A stretch of 64,000 bases of DNA from Variovorax sp. PCZ-1 (GTDB lineage: Bacteria; Pseudomonadota; Gammaproteobacteria; Burkholderiales; Burkholderiaceae_C), in assembly GCF_018413605.1 (NCBI RefSeq), contig NZ_JAHCDN010000004.1, positions 218,268 through 282,267 of the forward strand. Direction: 5' to 3'. This document shows positions 19,244-27,377 of the stretch, in pieces. The notes beneath the pieces are model-generated. The model searched no databases, was not told the DNA's origin, and saw only the letters and a program-made list of their open reading frames with translations. A program made the translations under genes and the position numbers. How positions within the stretch are numbered: the first letter of the stretch is position 1; every line of letters begins with the position of its first letter.

Positions 19244-19360
19244 GGACGGCGCTCTCCAGCAGAGGTTTTGAAATGGGGTTTTGCCCCTATTGTGGCCTGA
19301 TTGCGTACGCTAAGATAGAACACGCTAACCCTAATTTCTTATCCCCGACTGGAGAACACC

Positions 19361-19618
19361 ATGGCCACCAGCCTCAAAGCCAAATTCGAAAAAGCCGCCG
19401 CAGATTCCAAAGATCTCTCCGAGCGCCCCGATAACGCCACCTTGCTGAAAATCTACTCGCTCTACAAACAAGGCAGCGTGGGCGATAACGAAGAGAAAAA
19501 ACCTGGCTTTACCGATATGGTCGGCCGCGCCAAGTGGGATGCCTGGGACAAGCTCAAGGGCACCGACCCGAAAGACGCGATGCAACAATACATCGACTTG
19601 ATCGAATCGCTGAAGTGA
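19361..19618 (+). CDS. acyl-CoA-binding protein
   Basis: The 85-residue protein is a complete ACBP: DNATLLKIYSLYKQGSVGD contains the conserved YKQ..VGD acyl-CoA-binding loop and KWDAWDKLKG is the second signature. Such proteins hold long-chain acyl-CoA in the cytoplasm and deliver it to acyltransferases. Its divergent placement 117 bp from the WS/DGAT gene fits a role in substrate delivery. Bacterial ACBPs are sporadic, being commoner in eukaryotes. A strong terminator follows. Confidence 0.95.
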   Translation: MATSLKAKFEKAAADSKDLSERPDNATLLKIYSLYKQGSVGDNEEKKPGFTDMVGRAKWDAWDKLKGTDPKDAMQQYIDLIESLK

Positions 19619-19657
19619 AGAGATTCCGTCGAGAAAGTATTTTCCCGACCCAGATTG

Positions 19658-19691
19658 AAAAAATATGCCGGTTTACCGGCATATTTTTTTT
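19658..19691. terminator. bidirectional Rho-independent terminator between acbp and crcB
   Basis: AATATGCCGG and CCGGCATATT pair around TTTA, with an A-run before and a T-run after, so the structure works on both strands. It separates the plus-strand ACBP gene from crcB on the minus strand. Confidence 0.93.
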
Positions 19692-19717
19692 GAGCAATCG
19701 ATTTTTATCGATGCTGG

Positions 19718-20107
19718 TCAGCCTAGCGATGATGTGAAGAGTTTGGATGTCAGCCAAAAACCAAGCGTGGTAGCTATCAGGCAAAGCAAAACACTTGCGC
19801 TGATGTAAATGACGGCATGCCCATAAGCCTGGGAACGCATGAGCATCACTGCTTCCAAAGAGAAGGCTGAGAATGTTGTGAAGCCGCCCAACAAACCTGT
19901 CACCAGCAGCACATATCGGTGATCAGATCGGGCTAACAAAGCAGCGAACACGCCGATCAACAATGCGCCTAAAACATTGACGCTCAGAGTACCAAACCAA
20001 AAAAGACTGGGGCTGACATGGCGACTGATCACACCCGTCATCATCCAACGAAAAACACCCCCTGCACCTGCTCCCATGAACACAAGTAAGTAGTTGATCC
20101 AAGTCAT
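19718..20107 (-). CDS. crcB: fluoride efflux channel CrcB/Fluc
   Basis: The 129-residue membrane protein has four hydrophobic helices and the Fluc signatures GGVFRW near the N-terminus, SVNVLGALLIG, and GGFTTFSAFSLE, the phenylalanine-containing fluoride path. It works as a dual-topology homodimer exporting fluoride. Only 55 bp separate it from the PHA-system gene upstream, and I see no fluoride riboswitch there. Confidence 0.95.
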   Translation of the reverse strand: MTWINYLLVFMGAGAGGVFRWMMTGVISRHVSPSLFWFGTLSVNVLGALLIGVFAALLARSDHRYVLLVTGLLGGFTTFSAFSLEAVMLMRSQAYGHAVIYISASVLLCLIATTLGFWLTSKLFTSSLG

Positions 20108-20162
20108 ACTTCAGCTTATCAACCGGATGGCAAAGTCCGCATCGAGTGCAAAGCGAAAGCGC

Positions 20163-20495
20163 TCAGGCCTTTTTCTTTGCTGCGGGTTTTTTGGCAGGTG
20201 CTGCGCTCTTGGCCAGTAGATCGTCGAGGTTTTTTTCAATCTCGGATTCGATCTTGCCTTTGAATGCGCCGAGCAAGAAGCCGAGTTTGGCGTGCAGATC
20301 AAAGCCAGTGGCGGTGACTTTGAGCGTGCCGTCCACGCCGCTGCGGGTGAACTGCACAACATCCCCCGTCTTGCCTTCTTCGTATGTGCATTCCATATCG
20401 AGCTTTTTCTCGCAGTCTTCAGCCCATTTGTAGGCGATCTTGCGTGCGGCGGCAAGGCCGAGGGTATGTTCACGGGAAATTTTGATGTCTGGCAT
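20163..20495 (-). CDS. polyhydroxyalkanoic acid system family protein (PHA_gran_rgn)
   Basis: This 110-residue protein has the PF09650 pattern: SREHTLGLAAARKIAYKWAEDCEKKL, then VVQFTRSGVDGTLKVTATGFDL and GFLLGAFKGKIESEIEKNLDDL. It ends in a Lys/Ala tail (SAAPAKKPAAKKKA) like those on the phasin, alcohol dehydrogenase and reductase in this window. The family is linked to PHA granules, but its exact role is not known. Confidence 0.88.
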   Translation of the reverse strand: MPDIKISREHTLGLAAARKIAYKWAEDCEKKLDMECTYEEGKTGDVVQFTRSGVDGTLKVTATGFDLHAKLGFLLGAFKGKIESEIEKNLDDLLAKSAAPAKKPAAKKKA

Positions 20496-20518
20496 GGCTG
20501 TCTCCTAGTGTTGTGGGC

Positions 20519-21625
20519 TTATTGTGTCATGGCCAAGAGAGCTTTGCGGCGCTCATCTTTGGGCAGCGGCGTGATGGATTGGATGGCTTGGTAAAACTCT
20601 TTCCAGTTTTTGCCCTTCTTCTCAAACACGGCCTCAAACTGCGGCACGAGTTCGTCGTAGGCAGCCTGTGCGCCTAAGCTTGCGTTGTTGGCGTTCGCAA
20701 TGAAACGGTCATAGCCGGCAAATCCACTCCAGCTGGTTTTCAGCTGCGCGTATTCATCACGCAATTGCTGCATCACTTGTAGTTTTTGATTTGCTATTGA
20801 TTCAGTAGCACTCTGCGCAGATTCCTTGCCGGCGATAGCCGTATTTTGCTTATAAACCTGCGCCAAGCGTTCGCGCGTGCGTAGCGTCAACGTACGGAAT
20901 TCTCGGCGCTTGCTGTCAAATGCCTCGTACTCCTTGCGCGCGGCTTCTGAGCCGTTTTGCGCAAGCCACTGCTGGCCACCCAAACGCTCCACAGCGGTAG
21001 CAAAGGATTCGTTGAACATCGTGTCATCCTTCACATACAGCACCTGATGCGCGAGCTCATGAAAGATCATGCGAGCCAGCTCGCCTTCGGGATAACCGAT
21101 AAAAGTGGAGAGCAGCGGATCGCCGCCAGCCCAGTTCATATAGCCGAGCGTGGAATAAGCAGGCACGCCGTACACATTCACTTCAAAGCCTTCGGCCTTC
21201 ACGCGCTCGGCCTCAAGCTTCGCATCCGCTTCGTTGTAATAGCCGCGATAGCCCACGCAACCCACCGCAGCGAAGCACCAGGTTTTAAGCTGCAATGAGA
21301 ACAAAGGCGCGGCCACCACATTCCACACCACAGCATTGCGCTTCAAATCAGCGTAGCGGCGGTAGCTGGCATTGCTTGGCAGAGCCAGCTCTCGCGAGGC
21401 AAATTCACGTATCCGTTGAGACAGCGCCAGGCGGCGCTTGATTGCATCCGGTGTTTGCGCATCATCGAGCCACTCTTGTACTGGCTTGGCCGCATTCATC
21501 ACTGCCAAATGGCCTTGGGTGTTTTGCCAGTAGTAACCGAGATTGCTACAACCTGTGACGCAAATCACTATGAAAATCATAGCTGCTAGCGCAATAGATA
21601 TGCCGGCGAACGGCTTCTTTTTCAT
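20519..21625 (-). CDS. putative aminopeptidase, PF10023 family, lipoprotein
   Basis: The 368-residue protein has the zinc-protease motif HELAH in MIFHELAHQVLYVKDD and a downstream NESFAT with a likely third ligand, as in the predicted aminopeptidase family PF10023. ATG 21625 gives a lipoprotein-type leader, MKKKPFAGISIALAAMIFI, ending VTGCSN, so it is probably anchored to a membrane facing the periplasm. Two dispersed repeat copies lie in this gene, one coding for the leader and one for an internal stretch AIAGKESAQSATESIAN. Its start lies 13 bp after the upstream oxidoreductase stop, suggesting co-transcription. Confidence 0.85.
   Translation of the reverse strand: MKKKPFAGISIALAAMIFIVICVTGCSNLGYYWQNTQGHLAVMNAAKPVQEWLDDAQTPDAIKRRLALSQRIREFASRELALPSNASYRRYADLKRNAVVWNVVAAPLFSLQLKTWCFAAVGCVGYRGYYNEADAKLEAERVKAEGFEVNVYGVPAYSTLGYMNWAGGDPLLSTFIGYPEGELARMIFHELAHQVLYVKDDTMFNESFATAVERLGGQQWLAQNGSEAARKEYEAFDSKRREFRTLTLRTRERLAQVYKQNTAIAGKESAQSATESIANQKLQVMQQLRDEYAQLKTSWSGFAGYDRFIANANNASLGAQAAYDELVPQFEAVFEKKGKNWKEFYQAIQSITPLPKDERRKALLAMTQ
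20791..20838 (+). repeat. dispersed palindromic element, internal copy in the aminopeptidase gene
   Basis: The plus strand reads CAGTAGCACTCTGCGCAG, then ATTCCTTGCCGGCGATAG, antisense to the gene. On the coding strand it is read in frame as IAGKESAQSATESIAN. Confidence 0.85.
21576..21611 (+). repeat. dispersed palindromic element, copy encoding the aminopeptidase leader
   Basis: ATCATAGCTGCTAGCGCAATAG followed by ATATGCCGGCGAA lies antisense to the gene. It encodes FAGISIALAAMIF, the hydrophobic core of the lipoprotein signal peptide. Confidence 0.7.
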
Positions 21626-21638
21626 AAAAAACCAGGCC

Positions 21639-23702
21639 CTAGGCAGTATCTTTCGCCACATCTGCACTCACCTGAACCGCACAGTCATAAAACACGGGGC
21701 CACGCCCCATGTCTGTCAAAAGCTGACTCGTCAATTCGTTCACGTTCTTGCCGTCCAAGCCCATCTTTCGCCACCAAATGCCCAAACCATGAACCACGCC
21801 TGGCCGGGCGCGTTGGCTGATCTGCGCTTTGCAGCGGTATGTGCCACGGTCATTGAAGATCTTCACAATGCTGCCGTCTGCAATGCCGCGCTGCTGTGCA
21901 TCATGCGCAGAGATTTCCAGCAGCGGCTCGCCTTCCATATCGCGAAGGCTTTTGACGTTGACGAAAGTGGAGTTGAGAAAATTACGCGCAGGCGGCGAGA
22001 TCATGGCGAGTGGATAGCGGGCATCGCTGCTGGCCACTTCGTAATTCGGCAGATGATCGGGCAGACCATATTGCTTGCTCTCAAATTCACACTTGCCAGA
22101 GACCGTAGGAAAACCACCGTTGGCAAACGGGGCGTCAGGCACATTCAAAGGCGCGAAGCCATCTTTCAAGAGCACACCAAAATCCACAGCCCCCTCGAAC
22201 GCCATGCGGCACAGCTGCTCATCACTGTCTGCAAAACAAGGCTCGGCAAATCCCATCAGCGCAGCCAGCTCGCGAAAGATTTGCGTGTTCGGCTTGGCTT
22301 CGCCAACCGGCCCGATTGCAGGCTGATTGAGCATCACGTCCGTATGGCCATACGCCAAATGCACATCCCAATGCTCCAGCTGCGTGGTGGCGGGCAAGAT
22401 GTAATCAGCGTAATCGGCGGTATCGGTTTGAAAATGCTCCAGCACGACGGTGAACACATCTTCTCGCGCGAATCCTTTCACCACTTTGCCGCTCTCGGGC
22501 GCAACCGCCACGGGGTTACTGTTGTACACGATCACCGCTTGAATTTTGCTGCCGAATTCTGGCGAGGCTTCGCGAAGCAGATCGTCGCCAATCGTGCTCA
22601 TATTGATCGTGCGCGGTGTTTTGCCAGCCAGCAAATCAGGGCGATACAAGGCAGCACGATTCACAGGAAACATGCCCGACGAGGAGAGCAGCAGCCCGCC
22701 CGCGCGATGCCGCCACGCCCCCACGAGCGCTGGCAGGCAAGCCACCGCACGCGCCGCATTGCCCCCACCGCGCACGCGCTGCATGCCGTAATTCAGCCGA
22801 ATCGCCACGGGCTCGCCGCGCTTAGCCGCTTGGCCATACTCGCGTGAAATTTGAATGATTTGTGCCGCTGGAACGCCACACACCTGCGCAGCGCGCTCTG
22901 GATTCCATAGCAAGGCACGCTCTTTCAGTGCTGGCCAGCCCTGTGTGTGCTGCGCGATGTAATCGTCATCCAGCCCATCATTTCTGATCAGCTCATGCAT
23001 GATCGCGAGTGCCAGCGCTGCATCTGTTCCGGGCAGCAGCTGAACATGCTCATGGCATTTCTCTGCCGTCTCGCTGCGGCGAGGATCAATGCACCAAATC
23101 TTCGCGCCGAGGCGTTTGGCCTCTTGCACATAGCGCCAAAAATGCAAATTGCTCGTGATGGAATTGCTGCCCCAAATGATGATGAGCTTGCTCTCAGCAA
23201 AAAACTCCACCTTCATGCCCACTTTGCCGCCCAAGGTGTGAACAAGCCCTTCGGTGCCAGCAGAGGCGCAGATCGTGCGATCCAAGAAAGACGCACCAAG
23301 CTTGTGAAAAAACCGAGCCGCCATCCCCTCGCTTTGCGCCAAGCCCATGGTACCGGCATAGCTGTAAGGCAGGATGGCTTGGCTATCCACAGCAGCAATG
23401 GCTTTGAGACGCTGTGCAATATCGCTCAAAGCCTCATCCCAAGACACGCGCTCAAACTGCCCAGCGCCTTTCGCACCCACGCGCTTCATCGGATAGAGCA
23501 AACGCTCGGGATGGTAGGTGCGCTCTGTGTATTTATTCACCTTCGCGCACAGCGTGCCATGCGTATGCGCATGCGCAGGGTTGCCGCGCACCCTCACCGC
23601 AACGCCATCCTGAACCTCGGTAAGCAAGGCGCAGGTATCTGGGCAATCGTGAGGGCATGCGCCTCGAACATGCGTAGGCAAAGTTACTACAGAAGTTGAC
23701 AT
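21639..23702 (-). CDS. molybdopterin-dependent oxidoreductase
   Basis: The 687-residue protein is a DMSO-reductase-superfamily enzyme with an N-terminal 4Fe-4S site (Cys16, Cys20, Cys24 and Cys52 in CPHDCPDTC...LCAKV). Cofactor-binding segments are SWDEALSDIAQRL, IIIWGSNSITSNLHFW and CIDPRRSETA, and a C-terminal dinucleotide domain carries IFNDRGTYRCKAQIS. DRTICASAG could supply a cysteine ligand to molybdenum. No twin-arginine leader is present, so it is probably cytoplasmic. Redox partners and substrate are unknown. The aminopeptidase gene follows closely on the same strand. Confidence 0.9.
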   Translation of the reverse strand: MSTSVVTLPTHVRGACPHDCPDTCALLTEVQDGVAVRVRGNPAHAHTHGTLCAKVNKYTERTYHPERLLYPMKRVGAKGAGQFERVSWDEALSDIAQRLKAIAAVDSQAILPYSYAGTMGLAQSEGMAARFFHKLGASFLDRTICASAGTEGLVHTLGGKVGMKVEFFAESKLIIIWGSNSITSNLHFWRYVQEAKRLGAKIWCIDPRRSETAEKCHEHVQLLPGTDAALALAIMHELIRNDGLDDDYIAQHTQGWPALKERALLWNPERAAQVCGVPAAQIIQISREYGQAAKRGEPVAIRLNYGMQRVRGGGNAARAVACLPALVGAWRHRAGGLLLSSSGMFPVNRAALYRPDLLAGKTPRTINMSTIGDDLLREASPEFGSKIQAVIVYNSNPVAVAPESGKVVKGFAREDVFTVVLEHFQTDTADYADYILPATTQLEHWDVHLAYGHTDVMLNQPAIGPVGEAKPNTQIFRELAALMGFAEPCFADSDEQLCRMAFEGAVDFGVLLKDGFAPLNVPDAPFANGGFPTVSGKCEFESKQYGLPDHLPNYEVASSDARYPLAMISPPARNFLNSTFVNVKSLRDMEGEPLLEISAHDAQQRGIADGSIVKIFNDRGTYRCKAQISQRARPGVVHGLGIWWRKMGLDGKNVNELTSQLLTDMGRGPVFYDCAVQVSADVAKDTA

Positions 23703-23771
23703 CTTGATTCGGGGGAAAACATGGGGGAGAAACAGCGCTTTATTCCGTCATGATACGCGCTGCTTTATAAG

Positions 23772-24896
23772 ATGCCCAATCCCATGAACCACACAACCCG
23801 CCGACTTTGTTTATCACTCTCTGTATTGATCTGTACCAGCTTAGCTGTGCATGCGCAAACAGCCAGTGGCGTGAGCAAAACTGCGATCTCTCTGGGACAA
23901 ACAACTGCCCTCACTGGTGCTTCTTCAGCTTTGGCGCTGCCCTTTCATCAAGGCGCCAAACTGTATTTTGATCGCATCAATGCAGCGGGCGGTATCAATG
24001 GCCGCAGCATCAATTTCACAGCACTGGATGACGGTGGCAATCCAGCTACCGCGCGCGCTAATGCACAAAAACTGGTGCAAGGCGGTGTGCTGGCACTCTT
24101 TGGTACTTATGGCTCGGCGCAAACCACAGCTGCCTATGAAGCTTTGAAGGCAAGCGATGTCATCTTGTTTGCTCCAATGGCTGCAGCTGACGAGCTGCAA
24201 GGCGCGAATTTCCCCAATCTCTACACCATGCGCCCTGGCTACAGCGAGGAAGCTCTGGCCATGGTGCGCCACAGCCAAACCTTGGGCGCACGCAAAATCT
24301 CAGTGGCTCATGGGCGCGATGTGGAATCACTCAGCGCCTTGGATGCCAGCAAGCGCACGATGCAAGCGCTAGGGGATTTCTTGGGCGAAGGCACACTGGA
24401 TAACCTGGACAAACTGCTCAGCTCTCGCCCCGATGCCGTGCTGGTGGTGGGCACGCCGCAAGAAGCTGGCAAAGCGATACGCGAACTACGCAGCAAAGGC
24501 TTTCGTGGCGCAATTTATGGCTTCTCCAACACCGGAGAAAGCTTGCTCGCCGAGCAGCTTGGCGGCGCGGGTGCGGGCGTGGTGCTCGCCCGAGTTACGC
24601 CACGTTCAGACAATGCCAAAAGCGTGGTCGTGCGCGAGTTGCTCGAAGATGCACAAGCCGCCAAGCTGGGCAAACCCAATGTCTATATGCTGGAAGGCTA
24701 TATCGCTGCTCGCGCGCTGGCCGATGGCATCCGCAAAGCTGGCAAAGAGCCTACGCCTGCCAAGCTGCGCAAGGCCATTGAAAACATCAATGAATGGGAT
24801 ATGGGCGGCTTTCGTGTGAACTTCGGCGGCGGCCGTAATGGCTCAAAAATCGTGGAGCTGAGTCTGATTGATTCTCAGGGCAAGGTGCGGGAATAG
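23772..24896 (+). CDS. ABC transporter substrate-binding protein, branched-chain amino acid type
   Basis: The 374-residue protein has a signal peptide ending near VHAQT and the type-I periplasmic binding fold of LivJ-like proteins: AISLGQTTALTG, GAKLYFDRINAAGGINGR, and NAQKLVQGGVLALFGTYGSA. No permease or ATPase genes adjoin it, so it is an orphan receptor. ATG 23772 or 23784 could be the start. It is divergent from the oxidoreductase and abuts argE convergently with no gap. Confidence 0.92.
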   Translation: MPNPMNHTTRRLCLSLSVLICTSLAVHAQTASGVSKTAISLGQTTALTGASSALALPFHQGAKLYFDRINAAGGINGRSINFTALDDGGNPATARANAQKLVQGGVLALFGTYGSAQTTAAYEALKASDVILFAPMAAADELQGANFPNLYTMRPGYSEEALAMVRHSQTLGARKISVAHGRDVESLSALDASKRTMQALGDFLGEGTLDNLDKLLSSRPDAVLVVGTPQEAGKAIRELRSKGFRGAIYGFSNTGESLLAEQLGGAGAGVVLARVTPRSDNAKSVVVRELLEDAQAAKLGKPNVYMLEGYIAARALADGIRKAGKEPTPAKLRKAIENINEWDMGGFRVNFGGGRNGSKIVELSLIDSQGKVRE

Positions 24897-26066
24897 CTAG
24901 CCTTTGATTCGCTGCGGCTTGGCTAAACCTTGCAAGAAAGCCTCGCAGCGCGCCAGCTGCTCCAAGCTCACATACTCATCTGGCTGATGCGCCTGCTGGA
25001 TCGAGCCGGGGCCGCACACCACCGTGTCAATCCCTGCTTGCTTGAACAAACCAGCCTCTGTGCCAAAAGCCACCAGGGTAGATTTCGCCTCACCGCTGAG
25101 CTGTTTGGCCAATTGCGTGACAGCGTTCGCATCAGAGCCCAAGAAACTGGGTATCGCGCAGATTTCTTCAAATGTGAAACCCGCATCAGATGCTATATTT
25201 TTCATAGCATTTTGCGCAGTATCTGCGCCGGCTAGAACCCTTTTTTGCATCAAATTCACATCTGCAGTGGGTAAATCTCTGAATTCGTAATGAAACCACG
25301 CATCGCGCGGCACGACGTTATCTGCAATACCGCCTTGGAATTGCCCGACGCTTGCGGTGGAAAAAGGCACATCAAAGCCTTCATACCGAGGCTCGTGTTC
25401 ACGCCACTCATCGGCCATACCGCGAATCAGGCTCACCAGCTTTGCAGCTTCCTCAATCGCGTTCACCGAATGCGGCGTGAGCGAAGAATGCGCCTCCTTG
25501 CCGCGCACGCAGCAGCGCCAGCGATACACGCCCTTGTGTGCAATCGCAGGAACCATATTGGTCGGCTCGCCCACAATGCAGGCCAGCGGCGTGATGCCTG
25601 CGTCTTTCATATCCGCAATCAGCTCTTTCACACCAAAGCAGCCCACCTCTTCGTCATAGGAGAGCGCATAGTGAATCGCATAAGGCAAATCCGCTTCCTG
25701 ATAACGCTTGGCCTGCACCAGCGCGCAAGCGATGAAGCTTTTCATATCGGCCGAGCCACGGCCATAGAGCTTGCCGTCTTTCACTTCCGCACCCAACGGA
25801 TCAAGCGTCCAATCCTGCCCATCCCAAGGCACGGTGTCGGTGTGGCCGCTCAAGATCAGACCAGCGGGTTTACCTGCGCCCACAGTCGCAAAAAGATTGG
25901 CTTTCGTCTTCTCTGCGTTGAAGGTGAGGCGCACATCCACACCGAAACTACGCAAATGATCAGCCGCCAATTCGATCAGCGGCAAATTGCTGTTGCGGCT
26001 CACCGTATTGATGCGGATGAGCTGCTGGGATAGGGACAGGCTTTGGGAAGAAAGGGCTTCAGGCAT
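24897..26066 (-). CDS. argE: acetylornithine deacetylase (ArgE), M20 family
   Basis: ArgE removes the acetyl group from N2-acetylornithine in arginine synthesis. The 389-residue protein has the M20 metal sites SGHTDTVPWDG, GRGSADMKS, YDEEVG and the GEPTNM segment, and a terminal QAHQPDEYV typical of ArgE. ATG 26066 (MPEALSSQ) is chosen over longer starts that lack family similarity. A dispersed repeat copy encodes LAGADTAQNAMKNIASD. Related succinyl-diaminopimelate or other deacetylases are possible, but the length and motifs favour ArgE. Confidence 0.88.
   Translation of the reverse strand: MPEALSSQSLSLSQQLIRINTVSRNSNLPLIELAADHLRSFGVDVRLTFNAEKTKANLFATVGAGKPAGLILSGHTDTVPWDGQDWTLDPLGAEVKDGKLYGRGSADMKSFIACALVQAKRYQEADLPYAIHYALSYDEEVGCFGVKELIADMKDAGITPLACIVGEPTNMVPAIAHKGVYRWRCCVRGKEAHSSLTPHSVNAIEEAAKLVSLIRGMADEWREHEPRYEGFDVPFSTASVGQFQGGIADNVVPRDAWFHYEFRDLPTADVNLMQKRVLAGADTAQNAMKNIASDAGFTFEEICAIPSFLGSDANAVTQLAKQLSGEAKSTLVAFGTEAGLFKQAGIDTVVCGPGSIQQAHQPDEYVSLEQLARCEAFLQGLAKPQRIKG
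25189..25235 (+). repeat. dispersed palindromic element, copy in argE
   Basis: The plus strand reads TTTCATAGCATTTTGCGCAG followed by TATCTGCGCCGGCTAG, antisense to argE. The coding strand is open and gives AGADTAQNAMKNIAS. Confidence 0.75.
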
Positions 26067-26127
26067 TCCCTCATTCTCTCCGATACAAAAAGATTTAAAC
26101 TGTTTGCTCGTTAGAAAGCTGTACACC

Positions 26128-27315
26128 ATGAAAGTCATTGATTCCATCGTCACCCAAGCCGCCAGCATCGCCGCCGTGCGCCGCGATATTCATGCACATC
26201 CTGAGCTATGTTTTCAAGAAGTGCGCACTGCGGATGTGGTTGCCAAGCAGCTGGAGAGCTGGGGCATTCCGATCCATCGCGGGCTGGGCACGACCGGCGT
26301 GGTGGGCATTGTCAAAGCAGGCACATCGAGCCGCGCCATTGGCCTGCGCGCCGATATGGATGCGCTGCCCATGCAGGAATTCAACACCTTCTCGCATGCG
26401 AGTAAGCATGCGGGCAAGATGCATGCCTGCGGGCATGATGGCCACACCGCTATGCTGCTCGCCGCTGCGCAGCATTTCGCCAAGCATCGCAATTTCGATG
26501 GCACGGTGTATTTGATTTTCCAGCCGGCAGAAGAAGGCGGCGGTGGCGCGCGGGAGATGATCAAGGAAGGCTTGTTTGAAAAATTCCCAGTCGAAGCTGT
26601 ATTCGGCATGCACAACTGGCCAGGCCCGCAGGTGGGGCAATTTGCGGTGAGCCCTGGGCCGGTGATGGCGTCCTCCAATGAATTCAAGATTGTGTTTCAC
26701 GGCAAAGGGGGGCATGCGGCGCTGCCACACAATTCTGTTGATCCGATCGTGATTGCTACGCAGGCGGTGCAAGCTTTCCAGAGCATCATCAGCCGCAATA
26801 AGAAGCCGGTGGAAGCGGGCGTGATCAGCGTGACAATGATTCATGCAGGTGAAGCCACCAATGTGATCCCCGACTCTTGCGAGCTACAAGGCACAGTGCG
26901 CACCTTCACCACCGAGCTGATTGATCTGATCGAGAAGCGGATGAAAGAAATTTCTGAAGGCTTGGCCAAGGCTTTCGGCGGCACGGTAGATTTCGAATTC
27001 GTGCGCAACTATCCACCCACTGTCAACAGCGAAAAAGAAGCGCTCTTCTGCGCTGGCGTGATGGCCGAAATCGTAGGCAAAGAGAATGTGACCGCGCAAG
27101 AGCCCACCATGGGCTCAGAAGATTTCGCCTACATGCTGCAAGCCAAGCCCGGCACGTATTGCTTCATCGCCAATGGGGATGGCAGCCACCGAGAAATGGG
27201 GCATGGCGGCGGCCCTTGCATGCTGCACAACCCGAGCTACGACTTCAACGACGATTTGATTCCTCTGGGGGCGACGTATTGGGTCCGCTTGGCGGAGAAG
27301 TGGCTGGCGGCTTGA
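26128..27315 (+). CDS. M20-family amidohydrolase (hippurate hydrolase/aminoacylase type)
   Basis: The 395-residue protein begins MKVIDSIVTQAASIAAVRRDIHAHPELCFQE and carries the M20D motifs MHACGHDGHTAML, FQPAEEGGGGAREM, and TMGSEDFAYML near the end, which supply the di-metal site. These enzymes cleave N-acyl amino acids. ATG 26128 is the first start with family similarity. It is divergent from argE, with 61 bp between starts, so a shared control region is likely. The true acyl substrate is unknown. Confidence 0.93.
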   Translation: MKVIDSIVTQAASIAAVRRDIHAHPELCFQEVRTADVVAKQLESWGIPIHRGLGTTGVVGIVKAGTSSRAIGLRADMDALPMQEFNTFSHASKHAGKMHACGHDGHTAMLLAAAQHFAKHRNFDGTVYLIFQPAEEGGGGAREMIKEGLFEKFPVEAVFGMHNWPGPQVGQFAVSPGPVMASSNEFKIVFHGKGGHAALPHNSVDPIVIATQAVQAFQSIISRNKKPVEAGVISVTMIHAGEATNVIPDSCELQGTVRTFTTELIDLIEKRMKEISEGLAKAFGGTVDFEFVRNYPPTVNSEKEALFCAGVMAEIVGKENVTAQEPTMGSEDFAYMLQAKPGTYCFIANGDGSHREMGHGGGPCMLHNPSYDFNDDLIPLGATYWVRLAEKWLAA

Positions 27316-27377
27316 GTTTTGCATCTACGCGGTGGGCTGAGCGTTTGGCGCATGAGCCCACACCGAGAGAGCCGAAG

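Noticed and set aside
20108..20162. Possible fluoride riboswitch upstream of crcB
   Set aside because: Only 55 bp separate crcB from the preceding gene and I see no crcB-RNA motif.
21543..22847. 434-residue plus-strand open frame opposite the molybdopterin oxidoreductase
   Set aside because: The minus-strand frame has clear 4Fe-4S and molybdopterin motifs; the plus frame has none.
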